Part shown: positions 29,185 to 37,767 of the stretch, one piece after another
Numbering within the stretch: the stretch's first letter is position 1
How the letters are laid out: each line of letters begins with the position of its first letter
The notes under the pieces: model-generated
Database searches by the model: none
What the model was told of the DNA's origin: nothing
What the model saw: only the letters and a program-made list of their open reading frames with translations
Program-made: the position numbers and the translations under genes
Origin: Adhaeretor mobilis
Lineage (GTDB): Bacteria; Planctomycetota; Planctomycetia; Pirellulales; Lacipirellulaceae
NCBI RefSeq assembly: GCF_007741515.1
Contig: NZ_CP036263.1
Location: 4,017,178 to 4,081,177 of the forward strand
Length of the DNA stretch: 64,000 bases
Reading direction: 5' to 3'

Positions 29185-29503
29185 AACCACAGAGGACACG
29201 GAGAGCACGGAGTTTTGTTGGGAACCTTAGAATGAACTCAAAGCTCTTTCTATAGTCCAGCTGCTCTTGCTAGAGTAATTTTCGACAACAATAGCAACAG
29301 TGATAAAAGGCCGATCTCGATGGTTCAGTGCAGTAGTTCGAAGTAGTCATGCTCACGAGGCTCTAGCAATTTTGAAGCTACTGTAACGGTTCAGCGTTGA
29401 GTTCGGTGCAAGCACCGCGGCAAAATGTCTTTTGTGAGTCGCTACAGCAATCTCAAAAACGTTCCAACACTGCTTCTCCGTGCTCTCCGTGTCCTCTGTG
29501 GTT
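29185..29503. repeat. Inverted-repeat element with perfect 28-bp arms
   Basis: The 28 bases at 29185-29212 (beginning AACCACAGAGGACACGG) are the exact reverse complement of 29476-29503. Between them are 263 bases without a gene. The arm has a 9-base rhythm (CACGGAGAG). The element fills most of the gap of about 375 bases between two convergent genes. It has no transposase, so it is either a MITE-like non-autonomous element or a pair of dispersed repeats. Confidence 0.9.
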
Positions 29504-29535
29504 CAAAAACCATTTCAATCGGTATCGTTCTCAAT

Positions 29536-30528
29536 TTACTCGCCGCGGAAAATGCTTTGCCGCAACAAGTTCCGATTACTTGTGAAAGGTCCGTCGGTGG
29601 TGTCTTCTTCGAGCACGCTGAACATCATCTGTATTTTGGCGTCACTGTCATCCGCATAGTGCACCAGCAGCGCCTCAGGCGTCATCGGCGGCTTAGGTGC
29701 GCCCCATTCCGGCAATCGCTGGTGGGCGATGATAATGTGTTCCAGCCGAAGTAGTTTCTCGGCGTCGATCTCGCTATCGACGGCCGCTTCTCGCAGAATA
29801 TCCCGCCCTTGCAGCATGTGACCGATGAGTGTGCCCTCAGGCGTATATTCCGCTCCGATGGGCGTGGCGCGAAGTTCTCGTAGTTTGCCGATGTCGTGCA
29901 GTACGCCGCCTACGATTACCAAGTCCGTATCAAGGGCCGGCTCGAGGTCGGGAAACATATCTGCGTACTTCTCAGCCAAATGGACACACGTCTTGGTGAC
30001 GCTGAGCACGTGCTCTAGAAAGCCCCCTGCGTAGGCGTGATGATTCCGCGTCGCAGCGGGTAGTCGAAGTAACGTTTTGCGATTCTCATTGAGGATCGCC
30101 GAAGTCAGTTCGGCCAGTGGCTCATCGGCCACTTTCTCCTCGACAATCGCGAGTAGCGAGTCAAACAATTCCTCAGGATCGACGCGCGAGCGGGGCAAGC
30201 ACATCGACGGGTCGAAACCCTCTTCGGAGTCCTTTTCTTCGACCGAACGAATCTTGCGAATTTCTAACTGCGGTCCGAAAGTCGTCTCGCGCAGCTTAGC
30301 ACGAATCTTGTAAAACTCGCCTACCTCCCAACGCTCGCGACACTCTTCGGCCAGTGGCACGTCGTTCCAGACCGGAAAACTCACCTCACGTTCCGCATCT
30401 CGAAACGCCACACGGTGATACGGCTTGCCATCCTTGGTGGTAAGCGCTTCTTTTGCGGACATTAACGCAAAGAAGTCGCCTTCTTGGCCATTTTCGAGTT
30501 CGGAAAGTTTGATGAGGGTTGTTGGCAT
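29536..30528 (-). CDS. YhaM-like 3'-5' exoribonuclease (OB fold plus HD domain)
   Basis: 330 residues. The N-terminal 90 residues form an OB-type nucleic-acid-binding domain (FFALMSAKEALTTKDGKPY, then KIRAKLRETTFGPQLEI). The C-terminal part is an HD phosphohydrolase domain with NHHAYAGGFLEHVLSV and GGVLHDIGKLREL, which supply the metal-binding histidines and aspartates, and a later IIIAHQRLPEWG. This domain order is that of the Firmicutes YhaM/CBF1 3'-5' exonuclease, active on RNA and single-stranded DNA. No signal peptide, so cytoplasmic. It stands alone, converging on the DUF4261 gene across the inverted-repeat element. Confidence 0.85.
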   Translation of the reverse strand: MPTTLIKLSELENGQEGDFFALMSAKEALTTKDGKPYHRVAFRDAEREVSFPVWNDVPLAEECRERWEVGEFYKIRAKLRETTFGPQLEIRKIRSVEEKDSEEGFDPSMCLPRSRVDPEELFDSLLAIVEEKVADEPLAELTSAILNENRKTLLRLPAATRNHHAYAGGFLEHVLSVTKTCVHLAEKYADMFPDLEPALDTDLVIVGGVLHDIGKLRELRATPIGAEYTPEGTLIGHMLQGRDILREAAVDSEIDAEKLLRLEHIIIAHQRLPEWGAPKPPMTPEALLVHYADDSDAKIQMMFSVLEEDTTDGPFTSNRNLLRQSIFRGE

Positions 30529-30919
30529 GTGAGTAAACTCGGATTTTATTCGTGAGACATGTCTTTTCGAATTCTACAAGAAAGGAACAACGTCCCACTA
30601 GGAGTTTTGCTTTTTGCTCGAAACGTGTTTTAGCGAGCAATAGTCCGGAGCGTGAGGGTAGTACTCTATACGTTTACCTCTATGTTTCTCGCATTTCTTG
30701 ATCGGCCTTGCGCGCTGGCAGCATTGACTATTGGCATGCAAAAGTCGGCGGCTCGAGCGATGTGCGTGAACCCGTTGGCCTGCGAGAACGGTGCATTGAC
30801 AGTGCCATTTTATCTCATTTCTTGGCACAATTTCTACGGAAAAGAAGGTCCGCGCGGCAGGATCTTTGCGGTTATCATTTAGGAGAGCTCAACCGTCCGA
30901 CTTGAGAAGCAGTGGTGGT
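30529..30919. other. Divergent intergenic region
   Basis: About 390 bases between the leftward YhaM-like gene and the rightward desaturase gene. A TTGACA at 30796-30801 is not followed by a good -10 box at the right spacing. A TTGGCAC near 30822 lacks the second element of a sigma-54 site. An AGGAG at 30881 is 34 bases from the chosen ATG and would suit only a start that is not present. No gene is seen. Confidence 0.4.
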
Positions 30920-31735
30920 ATGTGTAAACCCGACCAATCGCTTAGAAAGCCCCGACTGGCAGATCTAGGGGATGACCTGCTCGAACTTACCCTGTGGCAA
31001 CAAGTGAGGGCAATCCTCCTGCCTCTCGGATCTTTTGCAGCATACTGGCCTCTTGCTTACTCGGGCCACTGGGTGCTGGCCGTACTTTCATTGATGGTTT
31101 TGAGCTTTACGACCTATGGCTCCACATCGCATGACCTCGTGCACCGTAACCTGGGTCTGCCTCCTTGGTTAAATCAGCTACTCTTGTCGATAGTCGAAGT
31201 TCTAGCTCTCCGCAGCGGCCACGCCTATCAGGCGGCGCATCTTCATCACCACGCTCGATATCCACATAGCGACGACATTGAGGCCGATGCGTCTCGTATG
31301 ACTTTTTTGCGTGCTCTGTGGGAAGGTGTTATCTTCCAAGCTCGTATTTGCAAGTGGGCTTGGAAACATGCACCAGGGCAGCGAAGGTGGATTGCTATCG
31401 AAGGAGCCGTCGTTACGTGCTCCGTAGTTGCAAGTCTGCTCGCGACTGAGTTTACGCTAATTCCATTCGCCTACGTTGTTCTCATGGTAGCAGGCAGCTG
31501 GATAATTCCATTGATAACTTCCTATCTGCCACACGACGCTCATGGTGACAGCGAGATTGAACAAACCCGTCGCTATCGAGGGACTCTTATCCGGTTGCTC
31601 TCCTTTGACCATCTCTACCATTTAGAGCACCATATGTATCCTGCAGTTCCTCACGTGAAGTGGCGGATACTTGCCGGACGCCTCGATCCGTGGCTTGATA
31701 AAGCAGGCGTTCAATCAATTCGTTTGTGGTTTTGA
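30920..31735 (+). CDS. Fatty-acid desaturase/beta-carotene ketolase-type membrane di-iron enzyme
   Basis: 271 residues from the ATG at 30920; a TTG 18 codons upstream is possible but its ribosome site is no better. Three histidine boxes typical of membrane di-iron desaturases and hydroxylases are present: HDLVH, HLHHHARYPHSDD and HLYHLEHHMYP. Four or more hydrophobic segments (for example LPLGSFAAYWPLAYSGHW and VLSLMVLSFTTYG) place it in the membrane. The spacing and short length resemble the CrtW-like ketolase/small desaturase branch more than long acyl-CoA desaturases. No carotenoid genes are nearby, so the substrate is open. The next gene begins 20 bp downstream and is likely co-transcribed. 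Confidence 0.85.
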   Translation: MCKPDQSLRKPRLADLGDDLLELTLWQQVRAILLPLGSFAAYWPLAYSGHWVLAVLSLMVLSFTTYGSTSHDLVHRNLGLPPWLNQLLLSIVEVLALRSGHAYQAAHLHHHARYPHSDDIEADASRMTFLRALWEGVIFQARICKWAWKHAPGQRRWIAIEGAVVTCSVVASLLATEFTLIPFAYVVLMVAGSWIIPLITSYLPHDAHGDSEIEQTRRYRGTLIRLLSFDHLYHLEHHMYPAVPHVKWRILAGRLDPWLDKAGVQSIRLWF

Positions 31736-31755
31736 ATCAAATAGGATAGATCACT

Positions 31756-32712
31756 ATGGTGCGAAAATGGCTGCGATTCCTGCTCTGGCAGCCGTTCTCG
31801 ATTTTCTGTCGGCGGTTTCCATTGTGGCCTTTTCGGGCCGAGGTGACTTGCCCGACGGATGGAGTTGTGTGTATACGAATCGATAATGCGATTACACGTC
31901 TGTTGAGTCGATTCAGTGGTGGCTACGATTATGCTGTTGCTTATCTGGTGGACGGTTCGCTCTTGATCGACACGGGCTTTCCTTGGGCACGTCGTCGCCT
32001 CGAGAAAACCCTCGTGGAACTTGGTGCAGATCGATCGATCGCAACTGTAGTGAACACGCACTACCATGAGGACCACACCGGAAACAATGATCTTCTTGTC
32101 GAACTATGCGGGGCGACGATTCTGGCACATCCGGAAGCTGTGCCCGAGATACGCTTTCCATCAGAGCTGCCGTGGTATCGGAGTTTCCTGTTCGGGGACT
32201 CTCAGGTTGTAGAAATTTCTGCCCTCGACAGTACAGTCAAAACTTCAAACTACAATTTTGAGATCATTGATACTCCAGGGCATTGCCCTGGCCACATCTG
32301 TCTGTTTGAGAAGCATAAGCGTTGGCTGTTCAGTGGCGATCTCTACGTTGCCGCAGACCTCGACAGCCAACTTGGTGACGCGGATGGCCCCGCTTGGATC
32401 GCCAGCATTGAAACCGCTCTTAAGCTCAATTCCGAATGGATGTTTGATGCACACGGCAGCATCTTCGTTGGAGAGAAAGCCGTCCGTGAGCAACTGGAGC
32501 TGAAGCTGGATTTTCTTATCGCGATTCGCCAGCGCATTCGGACGCATGCAACTCAGGGGCAGAGCATTCAGCAATTGACGCGAAAAGTTTTCGACCGACG
32601 CGACCTAGTAAGCCTACTTTCTTTCAGCGATGGCTGGATGTCTTTGATCACGGGTTCAGACTTTTCGCGTGGAAATCTCATTAAGTCGTTTCTGCGGGAA
32701 CTAGATAACTAG
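31756..32712 (+). CDS. Metallo-beta-lactamase-fold hydrolase
   Basis: 318 residues. The metal site motif HxHxDH is THYHEDHTGNND (about residue 98), followed by a DTPGHCPGH segment and an SGDLYVAADLD that supplies the bridging aspartate. This is the glyoxalase-II-like layout. The N-terminus holds a short hydrophobic, arginine-rich segment (KWLRFLLWQPFSIFCRRF) that could anchor it at the membrane. The last 100 residues are helical and carry no known domain. Its tight coupling to the desaturase gene suggests a shared lipid or isoprenoid pathway, but the substrate is unknown. Confidence 0.88.
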   Translation: MVRKWLRFLLWQPFSIFCRRFPLWPFRAEVTCPTDGVVCIRIDNAITRLLSRFSGGYDYAVAYLVDGSLLIDTGFPWARRRLEKTLVELGADRSIATVVNTHYHEDHTGNNDLLVELCGATILAHPEAVPEIRFPSELPWYRSFLFGDSQVVEISALDSTVKTSNYNFEIIDTPGHCPGHICLFEKHKRWLFSGDLYVAADLDSQLGDADGPAWIASIETALKLNSEWMFDAHGSIFVGEKAVREQLELKLDFLIAIRQRIRTHATQGQSIQQLTRKVFDRRDLVSLLSFSDGWMSLITGSDFSRGNLIKSFLRELDN

Positions 32713-32717
32713 AGACT

Positions 32718-33152
32718 CTAGCGTTTCGTCGCCATGACGATCACGCCAACAGATATGAGAGCAATTCCCAGCCATTCTCGACCCGCTGGACGTTCCCCGA
32801 GAAACACTACGGCAAAGAACGCAATGAGTACAAGGCTCAACTTGTCGACCGGGGCGACTTTTGAGGCTTCGCCCAGCTTCAATGCTCTGAAGTAGCAAAT
32901 CCACGACGCGCCCGTTGCCAAACCCGACAAGCCTAAGAAGATCAGCGCCTTCGAGGAAAGGGCAGTCGGGTTGCTCCATTTTCCGGCCAGCCAAACGAAC
33001 GCCGACAGCGGCAGCAATACGACCACCGTGCGTATGAGCGTAGCGAGATCGGAATCGACGCCCTTCACGCCCACCTTGGCAAAGATTGCCGTGAGCGCAG
33101 CGAACAGGGCGGAGAGCAATGCCCAGTAGAGCCAAGGAGCAGGGGAGGGCAT
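32718..33152 (-). CDS. Small EamA-family transporter (half-size)
   Basis: 144 residues from the ATG at 33152. Five hydrophobic helices are visible, beginning with WLYWALLSALFAALTAIFAKVG and ending with WLGIALISVGVIVMA. The segment GEASKVAPVDKLSLVLIAFFAVVFLGERP is the EamA signature. This is a single EamA repeat, so it is expected to dimerise to make a ten-helix transporter, as in the small drug/metabolite exporters. The substrate is unknown. It converges on the MBL-fold gene, only 5 bp between stop codons. Confidence 0.87.
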   Translation of the reverse strand: MPSPAPWLYWALLSALFAALTAIFAKVGVKGVDSDLATLIRTVVVLLPLSAFVWLAGKWSNPTALSSKALIFLGLSGLATGASWICYFRALKLGEASKVAPVDKLSLVLIAFFAVVFLGERPAGREWLGIALISVGVIVMATKR

Positions 33153-33199
33153 CAATCTACTCCACGTGTTTGAGTATTTGTTGGCCCGCACAGCGGCCC

Positions 33200-34426
33200 C
33201 TACACCCGTACCGCTTCTTCGCTCAACTTCGACACCATGCTCTGCAGTTGCCCGCGTAGGTTGTCCATCACGGGGTCGCCCTCGGCGCTACGATCGCGAC
33301 GGCTCGCCACCTCAATCGGGTCGCCCACTTGCAGGACCACTTTCAGCGGGCCGTGGATGCGAACTTTGTCGGTGAAGTCTTCCTCGAAACGCTCGACGGT
33401 TTCTAAGATGTGCTCCTGGATGTTCTTTTCACTCATTCGCACGTAATTCCTCGGGTAGTGCGACATCTGCTGCACATAGTAGCACGCGGCCAATTGACGC
33501 CAGCGGTCTTGGCGCTCCTCCTCGTTGAGGTTGTTTTCGATGAGCCCGGGCAGGATGGTTGAACGTAGAGCCTTAACCCTCGCAACAATGCTCTCTTCAG
33601 AGCTATCCTCTTCGCCGTGCTTGATCCCCCAGCGCTGTTCCAACTTCTCCAGCATGTCGTGGATGAGTTTATCCACACGTTCGTAAAAGTCGCCCGTGCG
33701 GGCCCAGCCGAAGTACTCAATCTCTTTGAGCGAGAGCAATGCCTGACCGATTTGGCGGATGCGTTCCACGAGCGGTTTTTCCGTTTGGGAAAACCACGAG
33801 AAGTGCGATTCGATTTCGTCGAGCACCGGCTTCACCGACTCTTCCAAGTTGCCTTGAAAGAAATAGCGTATACCGATGGGGTGGATCACTACTCCGCCAT
33901 CGACGCCTGCCTTTTCGCGGCGCTTGGCTGCTGTGCGCGCTATGAACGACACCCCACCAATCAAGGGCATGAGGCGGTCATTATGGCGGGAGATGGCACC
34001 TTCTGGGAAAATCACCAGCGGGCGGCGACCCTCAATGAGTACTTCTACAGCTTGGTCGATCGCTTGGCGGTCGACCCCTTCCCGGTACACACTAAAGCCA
34101 CCCATACGGCGCATGACGAATTGGGCGAGCCAACTTTGCTTGAACAAATGCCAGGAAGCCATTGAGTAGAGGTGACGATCAATCTCGCGCGAGAGCATGC
34201 CCATCGTTAGGGGGTCGGACATGCGGCAATGGTTAGGCGAAATGATAATGCCGTGTCCCGCTTCGACCGACGCCCTCAGCTTTTCAGCATCGCGGACTTC
34301 CACCTCATGGATTCCATAGGCCTTTCGCAAATGGCGTGTGAGATAGTACTGAATGAGCGTAGGCCACCATTCGGCTTTCACCGGCGGGACAAACTCGTAG
34401 GGTTCGTCGATTACTACCCGCTGCAT
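33200..34426 (-). CDS. PlsC-like 1-acylglycerol-3-phosphate acyltransferase
   Basis: 408 residues. Acyltransferase block I is NHCRMSD (the HX4D catalytic motif, near residue 65), block II is near GFSVYREGVDRQA and block III is FPEGAISR. The domain takes up about the first 220 residues. The C-terminal 180 residues are charged and helical and have no family I know. Related planctomycete proteins are annotated as lysophosphatidic-acid or glycerol-phosphate acyltransferases. It presumably works at the inner membrane face in phospholipid or lipid A-related acylation. It lies upstream of the EamA gene on the same strand (47 bp gap), so the two may form a unit. Confidence 0.82.
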   Translation of the reverse strand: MQRVVIDEPYEFVPPVKAEWWPTLIQYYLTRHLRKAYGIHEVEVRDAEKLRASVEAGHGIIISPNHCRMSDPLTMGMLSREIDRHLYSMASWHLFKQSWLAQFVMRRMGGFSVYREGVDRQAIDQAVEVLIEGRRPLVIFPEGAISRHNDRLMPLIGGVSFIARTAAKRREKAGVDGGVVIHPIGIRYFFQGNLEESVKPVLDEIESHFSWFSQTEKPLVERIRQIGQALLSLKEIEYFGWARTGDFYERVDKLIHDMLEKLEQRWGIKHGEEDSSEESIVARVKALRSTILPGLIENNLNEEERQDRWRQLAACYYVQQMSHYPRNYVRMSEKNIQEHILETVERFEEDFTDKVRIHGPLKVVLQVGDPIEVASRRDRSAEGDPVMDNLRGQLQSMVSKLSEEAVRV

Positions 34427-34597
34427 TGATGTATCTCTAAAGGGCTACTGGCTGTTGGCTCTGAGAATAGGCTAATCGTTAAAGACTGGCTGATCCTAAC
34501 TATTTGAACTTGGATGCAAGGATAACGCAGAACATAGCTCGTTGCCCAGTGCAGGTTAGGCTCGAAGACGGGGAATTTCGCTCGCCTGGGTCGCAGA

Positions 34598-35560
34598 ATG
34601 GTCGATACGATCCATACCATGAAGAAGCAAATTCGCAAGAAGATTACTCCACGAAGGGAATCGGCCGCACAAACGACTGCCGCGTGGCAGGAGAACTTTG
34701 TGCGTTACCTGCGGACCGAATGCCACCTCGCCACAAACACTGTGGATGCCTATGAGCGAGACATGGCGCGATTCTTCTCTTGGCTGGACAAGCGGCGCTT
34801 GCAGCAGATGAGTGTGAGCGAGTTGGCTGGCTATAGCGGTTGGTTGGCAGAGGAGTCGCTTGCTCCGGCTAGCATCAGCCGGCACTTGGCTTCCCTGAAG
34901 GTTTTCTTCCGCTTTCTGCAACTCGAAGGTGTTCTCAAGGACAATCAAGCGGAGTTACTCACAAGCCAGAAGCTGTGGCAGCGCATTCCGCAGGTTCTCT
35001 CTGCCGGCGAAGTCGATGAGCTGCTCACAGCGCCGAAGCCGTTTGACGGACTTTGGCGGCGTGATCGAGCCCTGCTAGAAATGCTGTATGCCACGGGATG
35101 CCGGGTTTCGGAGCTGGCGAATCTCAAGCTGCGCGATTTGCATTTGAAGGATCGCTATTCTCAATGCCGCGGCAAAGGTGACAAGCAGCGCATTACACCA
35201 CTCGGCATGAGCGCGATTGAGGCCGTTGAGAAGTACATCGCGGAAGAGCGGGAAGCCTTGGCAGCGAAGAAGTCGCCGCCTGAGCCCTATCTGTTTCTCT
35301 CCTCACGCGGGAGACGCCTGAGACGCGAGCGAATTTGGGAGCTGCTCAAGCGATATGCGGCCCGGGTTGGCGCGCCAGAAGAGATCAGTCCCCATTCATT
35401 GCGCCATAGTTTTGCCACCCACCTACTGGCTGGCGGGGCCGACCTGCGGCAAGTGCAGGAGATGTTAGGACATGCGAGTATCGCCACGACGCAAATCTAC
35501 ACCCATGTAGATCACACACGATTGAAGAGCGTGCATGAGACGTTTCACCCGCGGGCTTAG
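34598..35560 (+). CDS. xerD: Site-specific tyrosine recombinase XerD
   Basis: 320 residues from the ATG at 34598 (an ATG at 34619 is possible). The N-terminal SAM-like domain (NFVRYLRTECHLATNTVDAY) precedes the catalytic domain. Catalytic residues: Arg in ATGCRVSELANL, Lys in GKGDKQRITPLG, HSLRHSFATH, GHASIATTQIYTH with the nucleophile Tyr. The ending HTRLKSVHETFHPRA is XerD-like. XerC and XerD resolve chromosome dimers at dif during cell division. It has an average gene context with no phage genes or attachment repeats near, so I read it as housekeeping. Confidence 0.92.
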   Translation: MVDTIHTMKKQIRKKITPRRESAAQTTAAWQENFVRYLRTECHLATNTVDAYERDMARFFSWLDKRRLQQMSVSELAGYSGWLAEESLAPASISRHLASLKVFFRFLQLEGVLKDNQAELLTSQKLWQRIPQVLSAGEVDELLTAPKPFDGLWRRDRALLEMLYATGCRVSELANLKLRDLHLKDRYSQCRGKGDKQRITPLGMSAIEAVEKYIAEEREALAAKKSPPEPYLFLSSRGRRLRRERIWELLKRYAARVGAPEEISPHSLRHSFATHLLAGGADLRQVQEMLGHASIATTQIYTHVDHTRLKSVHETFHPRA

Positions 35561-35616
35561 AGGTCCGCTTGCTGATGAACTGAAGAACACGACAGCTAAG
35601 CCGCAAGCGGCCGGTT

Positions 35617-36084
35617 CTACTCTTTCAATGGAGCAAAACGCACACGTTCGATCAGCTTGTGTTGCACACCGTTTTCTTGGTATCCCGTGATGGCTGTCAT
35701 GGCGTTGATCGCGTATTGATAACGCAAGTCGAAGTCGGCATCGATTTCGACTTCCTGATCGGTCGTGCCGGGTCCGCCCGAGTCGTCGACCATGCCGCGG
35801 ATGGCGTTCTGCAAATCGAGGAAGCTCGCATAAGGTTGATCTCCGAGTTGGATTCTTGCCAACTCGCGATCGGCCCCGGCAACAAGCTTCACTTTCAACA
35901 ACGGCGTTTCGCTGGGTTGTGCGCTCGAACCGGCCGATGCGGGCATGCGGATATTGAAGTCGCCCTCGGGCAGCACAATCTTGAAGGTGAATACAAAGAA
36001 CACCAGCAGCTGGAACACGATGTCGATCATCGGGGTCATCTGCAGAACAATATGCTCACGGTGTTCGGTGTTGCGTATCTTCAT
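35617..36084 (-). CDS. ExbD/TolR-family protein (second copy)
   Basis: 155 residues. One membrane helix near the N-terminus carries the proton-path aspartate in TPMIDIVFQLLVFFVF; the rest is a periplasmic domain. It forms the ion-driven motor with the upstream ExbB/TolQ-like protein. It is the last gene of a five-gene leftward set, separated from the preceding ExbD by a gap of 261 bp that holds a repeat element. The two ExbD proteins differ a good deal, so the complex may be heteromeric. Confidence 0.9.
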   Translation of the reverse strand: MKIRNTEHREHIVLQMTPMIDIVFQLLVFFVFTFKIVLPEGDFNIRMPASAGSSAQPSETPLLKVKLVAGADRELARIQLGDQPYASFLDLQNAIRGMVDDSGGPGTTDQEVEIDADFDLRYQYAINAMTAITGYQENGVQHKLIERVRFAPLKE

Positions 36085-36125
36085 AATTGGCTTAGACGAT
36101 AGAGCCTAACGGAGTACAGTTTTTT

Positions 36126-36320
36126 ACCACGGAAGGCGCAGAGAGCACGGAGGTTTGTTGGGTATCTCGCAAAGGCGCAAAGAATTTCACAATCTACTTA
36201 CTCTAGCTGATAATCAGTAAATGTCATGGACAGCACAACTGTCTACAAAGATAGGTCTGCTGTGTCACGGCGAAAGTCACAAAAACTTCTTCTCTATGTC
36301 CTCCGCGCCCTCTGTGGTTC
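36126..36320. repeat. Imperfect member of the dispersed inverted-repeat family
   Basis: The left arm at 36126-36153 (ACCACGGAAGGCGCAGAGAG...) and the right arm at 36289-36320 (ending CCTCTGTGGTTC) match the element at 29185-29503 in sequence. The left arm is followed, as there, by TTTGTTGGG. The arms here pair only partly. It lies between the two exbD genes. Confidence 0.75.
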
Positions 36321-36345
36321 AAAAAAAACAATTTCGAGTTGCTCA

Positions 36346-36813
36346 CTACTCTGGTTTCCCCAAGGTCGGGACTTCGCTCTGTTTTCCGCGGAGGGCGAAT
36401 CGCTCGAATTTTAGGTCTTGGCAAGTGTCTATGATTTTTTGCACATTGCCAGTGCGGGCATCTTCATCGGCTCGGATGATGACTGTGACGTCGGCAAGGC
36501 TCTTGGTCGTGTGCCGCTGTATGATTTGGCTTTCTAGCACCAGTGCGGCGCGTAATGAATCCGTACTGGTCAGATCGCGACCCGCGTAAAGGAAATCGCC
36601 GGAATCAGTGAGATGGATGGTCAGCGGGTGCTCGTAGGGAGCGACCGGTGGCGTGGCCAATTCGCTCGCGGGGAGTGTGACGCGTTGATCTTGCTCGACG
36701 TCCGAGAAGTTGATTACTAACATGAAAAAGGCAATCAACTGGAACGTCATGTCGATCATCGGCGTGAGATCGCCTTCGACAATGCCCCTGTGGCCTCTGT
36801 TCTTGATTCTCAT
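36346..36813 (-). CDS. ExbD/TolR-family protein (first copy)
   Basis: 155 residues with the same layout as the downstream paralogue: basic N-terminus, one helix with DLTPMIDMTFQLIAFFMLVI including the key aspartate, then a periplasmic domain (ADVTVIIRADEDARTGNVQKIIDTCQ). It starts 19 bp after the ExbB-like gene stop codon, so the two are co-translated parts of one ion-driven motor. Confidence 0.92.
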   Translation of the reverse strand: MRIKNRGHRGIVEGDLTPMIDMTFQLIAFFMLVINFSDVEQDQRVTLPASELATPPVAPYEHPLTIHLTDSGDFLYAGRDLTSTDSLRAALVLESQIIQRHTTKSLADVTVIIRADEDARTGNVQKIIDTCQDLKFERFALRGKQSEVPTLGKPE

Positions 36814-36832
36814 AGCGACCTTCTCGTAGCGA

Positions 36833-37630
36833 CTACGCCTTTGCCGGTTCAGCCGGTTTCTGGAAACGGTTCATGAGGCCTTCGCTCACGATGCCGACTT
36901 CCAGTGCTAGCCGGGCAACACGATTGCGCAGGATGTTGTAAGCGGCGAGCGCGGGAATGGCGATAGCCAAGCCGATGAACGTAGTGAACAGTGCGGTAGA
37001 TATACCTTGAGCGAGCGCCTGAGGATCGGGGGCTCCGGTCGCGGTATTGGCAATCAAACGGAAGGAGGTGATCATACCGCTAACCGTGCCGAGCAACCCG
37101 ATCATGGGGCTCAGCGTACCGATGAGCGCCAGGTAACTGAGCCGATGCTCCAGCCGCATGTTTTCCTCTTCGCCAACTTCCTGCATGGCTTCGATCGACT
37201 CGCTGTAACCACTAGAAACCTTCGCGATTCCAGCAGAGAGCACGTGTCCCAGGAAGGATTCGTCCGCTTTGGCCAGTTCATATGCCTCTTGATACTGTTT
37301 GGCGTTGAGGTGTTCTTCGAATCCATCGACCAAATCCGTCGGAACAACATTCTCTCTACGGGCAGTGAGCAAGTTCATCACGAACAGCGCCACCAGGGTA
37401 AAAGAGATACCCAGAAATACGAGCCCATAGAACCAGCCCACGGCACCGGCTGCCCAACTAAGGTAGCTAATGTCATCCCGGTCACTGGAAGGCGCTTGGA
37501 CATCCTTCTCCGTAGAGGCGGGCGTGTCGTTAGCTTCCTGAGCGAATACGGCAGGGCTGCTCAGACTGAGACACGCCACCACGAATAGGAGAGCTGCTAG
37601 AGCTTTGAGCAGCCGAGTCGTTTCTTGCAT
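36833..37630 (-). CDS. MotA/TolQ/ExbB-family proton channel with signal peptide
   Basis: 265 residues. A signal peptide (LLKALAALLFVVACLSLSSPAVFAQ) precedes the first helix, a feature of many planctomycete ExbB proteins. Three membrane helices follow: GWFYGLVFLGISFTLVALFVM, then the family core LIGTLSPMIGLLGTVSGMITSF, and TALFTTFIGLAIAIPALAAYN. It uses the ion gradient with the ExbD proteins to drive an envelope process. It is clearly of the ExbB/TolQ type rather than the flagellar MotA, which is a separate gene near 53 kb. Confidence 0.92.
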   Translation of the reverse strand: MQETTRLLKALAALLFVVACLSLSSPAVFAQEANDTPASTEKDVQAPSSDRDDISYLSWAAGAVGWFYGLVFLGISFTLVALFVMNLLTARRENVVPTDLVDGFEEHLNAKQYQEAYELAKADESFLGHVLSAGIAKVSSGYSESIEAMQEVGEEENMRLEHRLSYLALIGTLSPMIGLLGTVSGMITSFRLIANTATGAPDPQALAQGISTALFTTFIGLAIAIPALAAYNILRNRVARLALEVGIVSEGLMNRFQKPAEPAKA

Positions 37631-37767
37631 TTCAAGATTTCTCGCAACGAGGAGCTTAAAAAAATTGATGGTTTACCTGAACGTGCAGTTCGAAGTAGGA
37701 ATTTCTGTTTCTCTAATGTAATTGCGGCGCACCATATATCCAACCGGGATTTCCGGTCGAGCGTTCT

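Noticed and set aside
30796-30835. Sigma-70 or sigma-54 promoter for the desaturase gene
   Set aside because: TTGACA has no -10 box at 16-18 bp, and the TTGGCAC lacks the second half of a sigma-54 site.
34598-35560. XerD as an integrase of a mobile island
   Set aside because: Its sequence is the housekeeping XerD type, no attachment repeats or phage genes lie near, and its neighbours are ordinary chromosomal genes.
36833-37630. ExbB-like gene as a second flagellar MotA
   Set aside because: It has the ExbB/TolQ core and a signal peptide and sits beside two ExbD genes, not a MotB gene.
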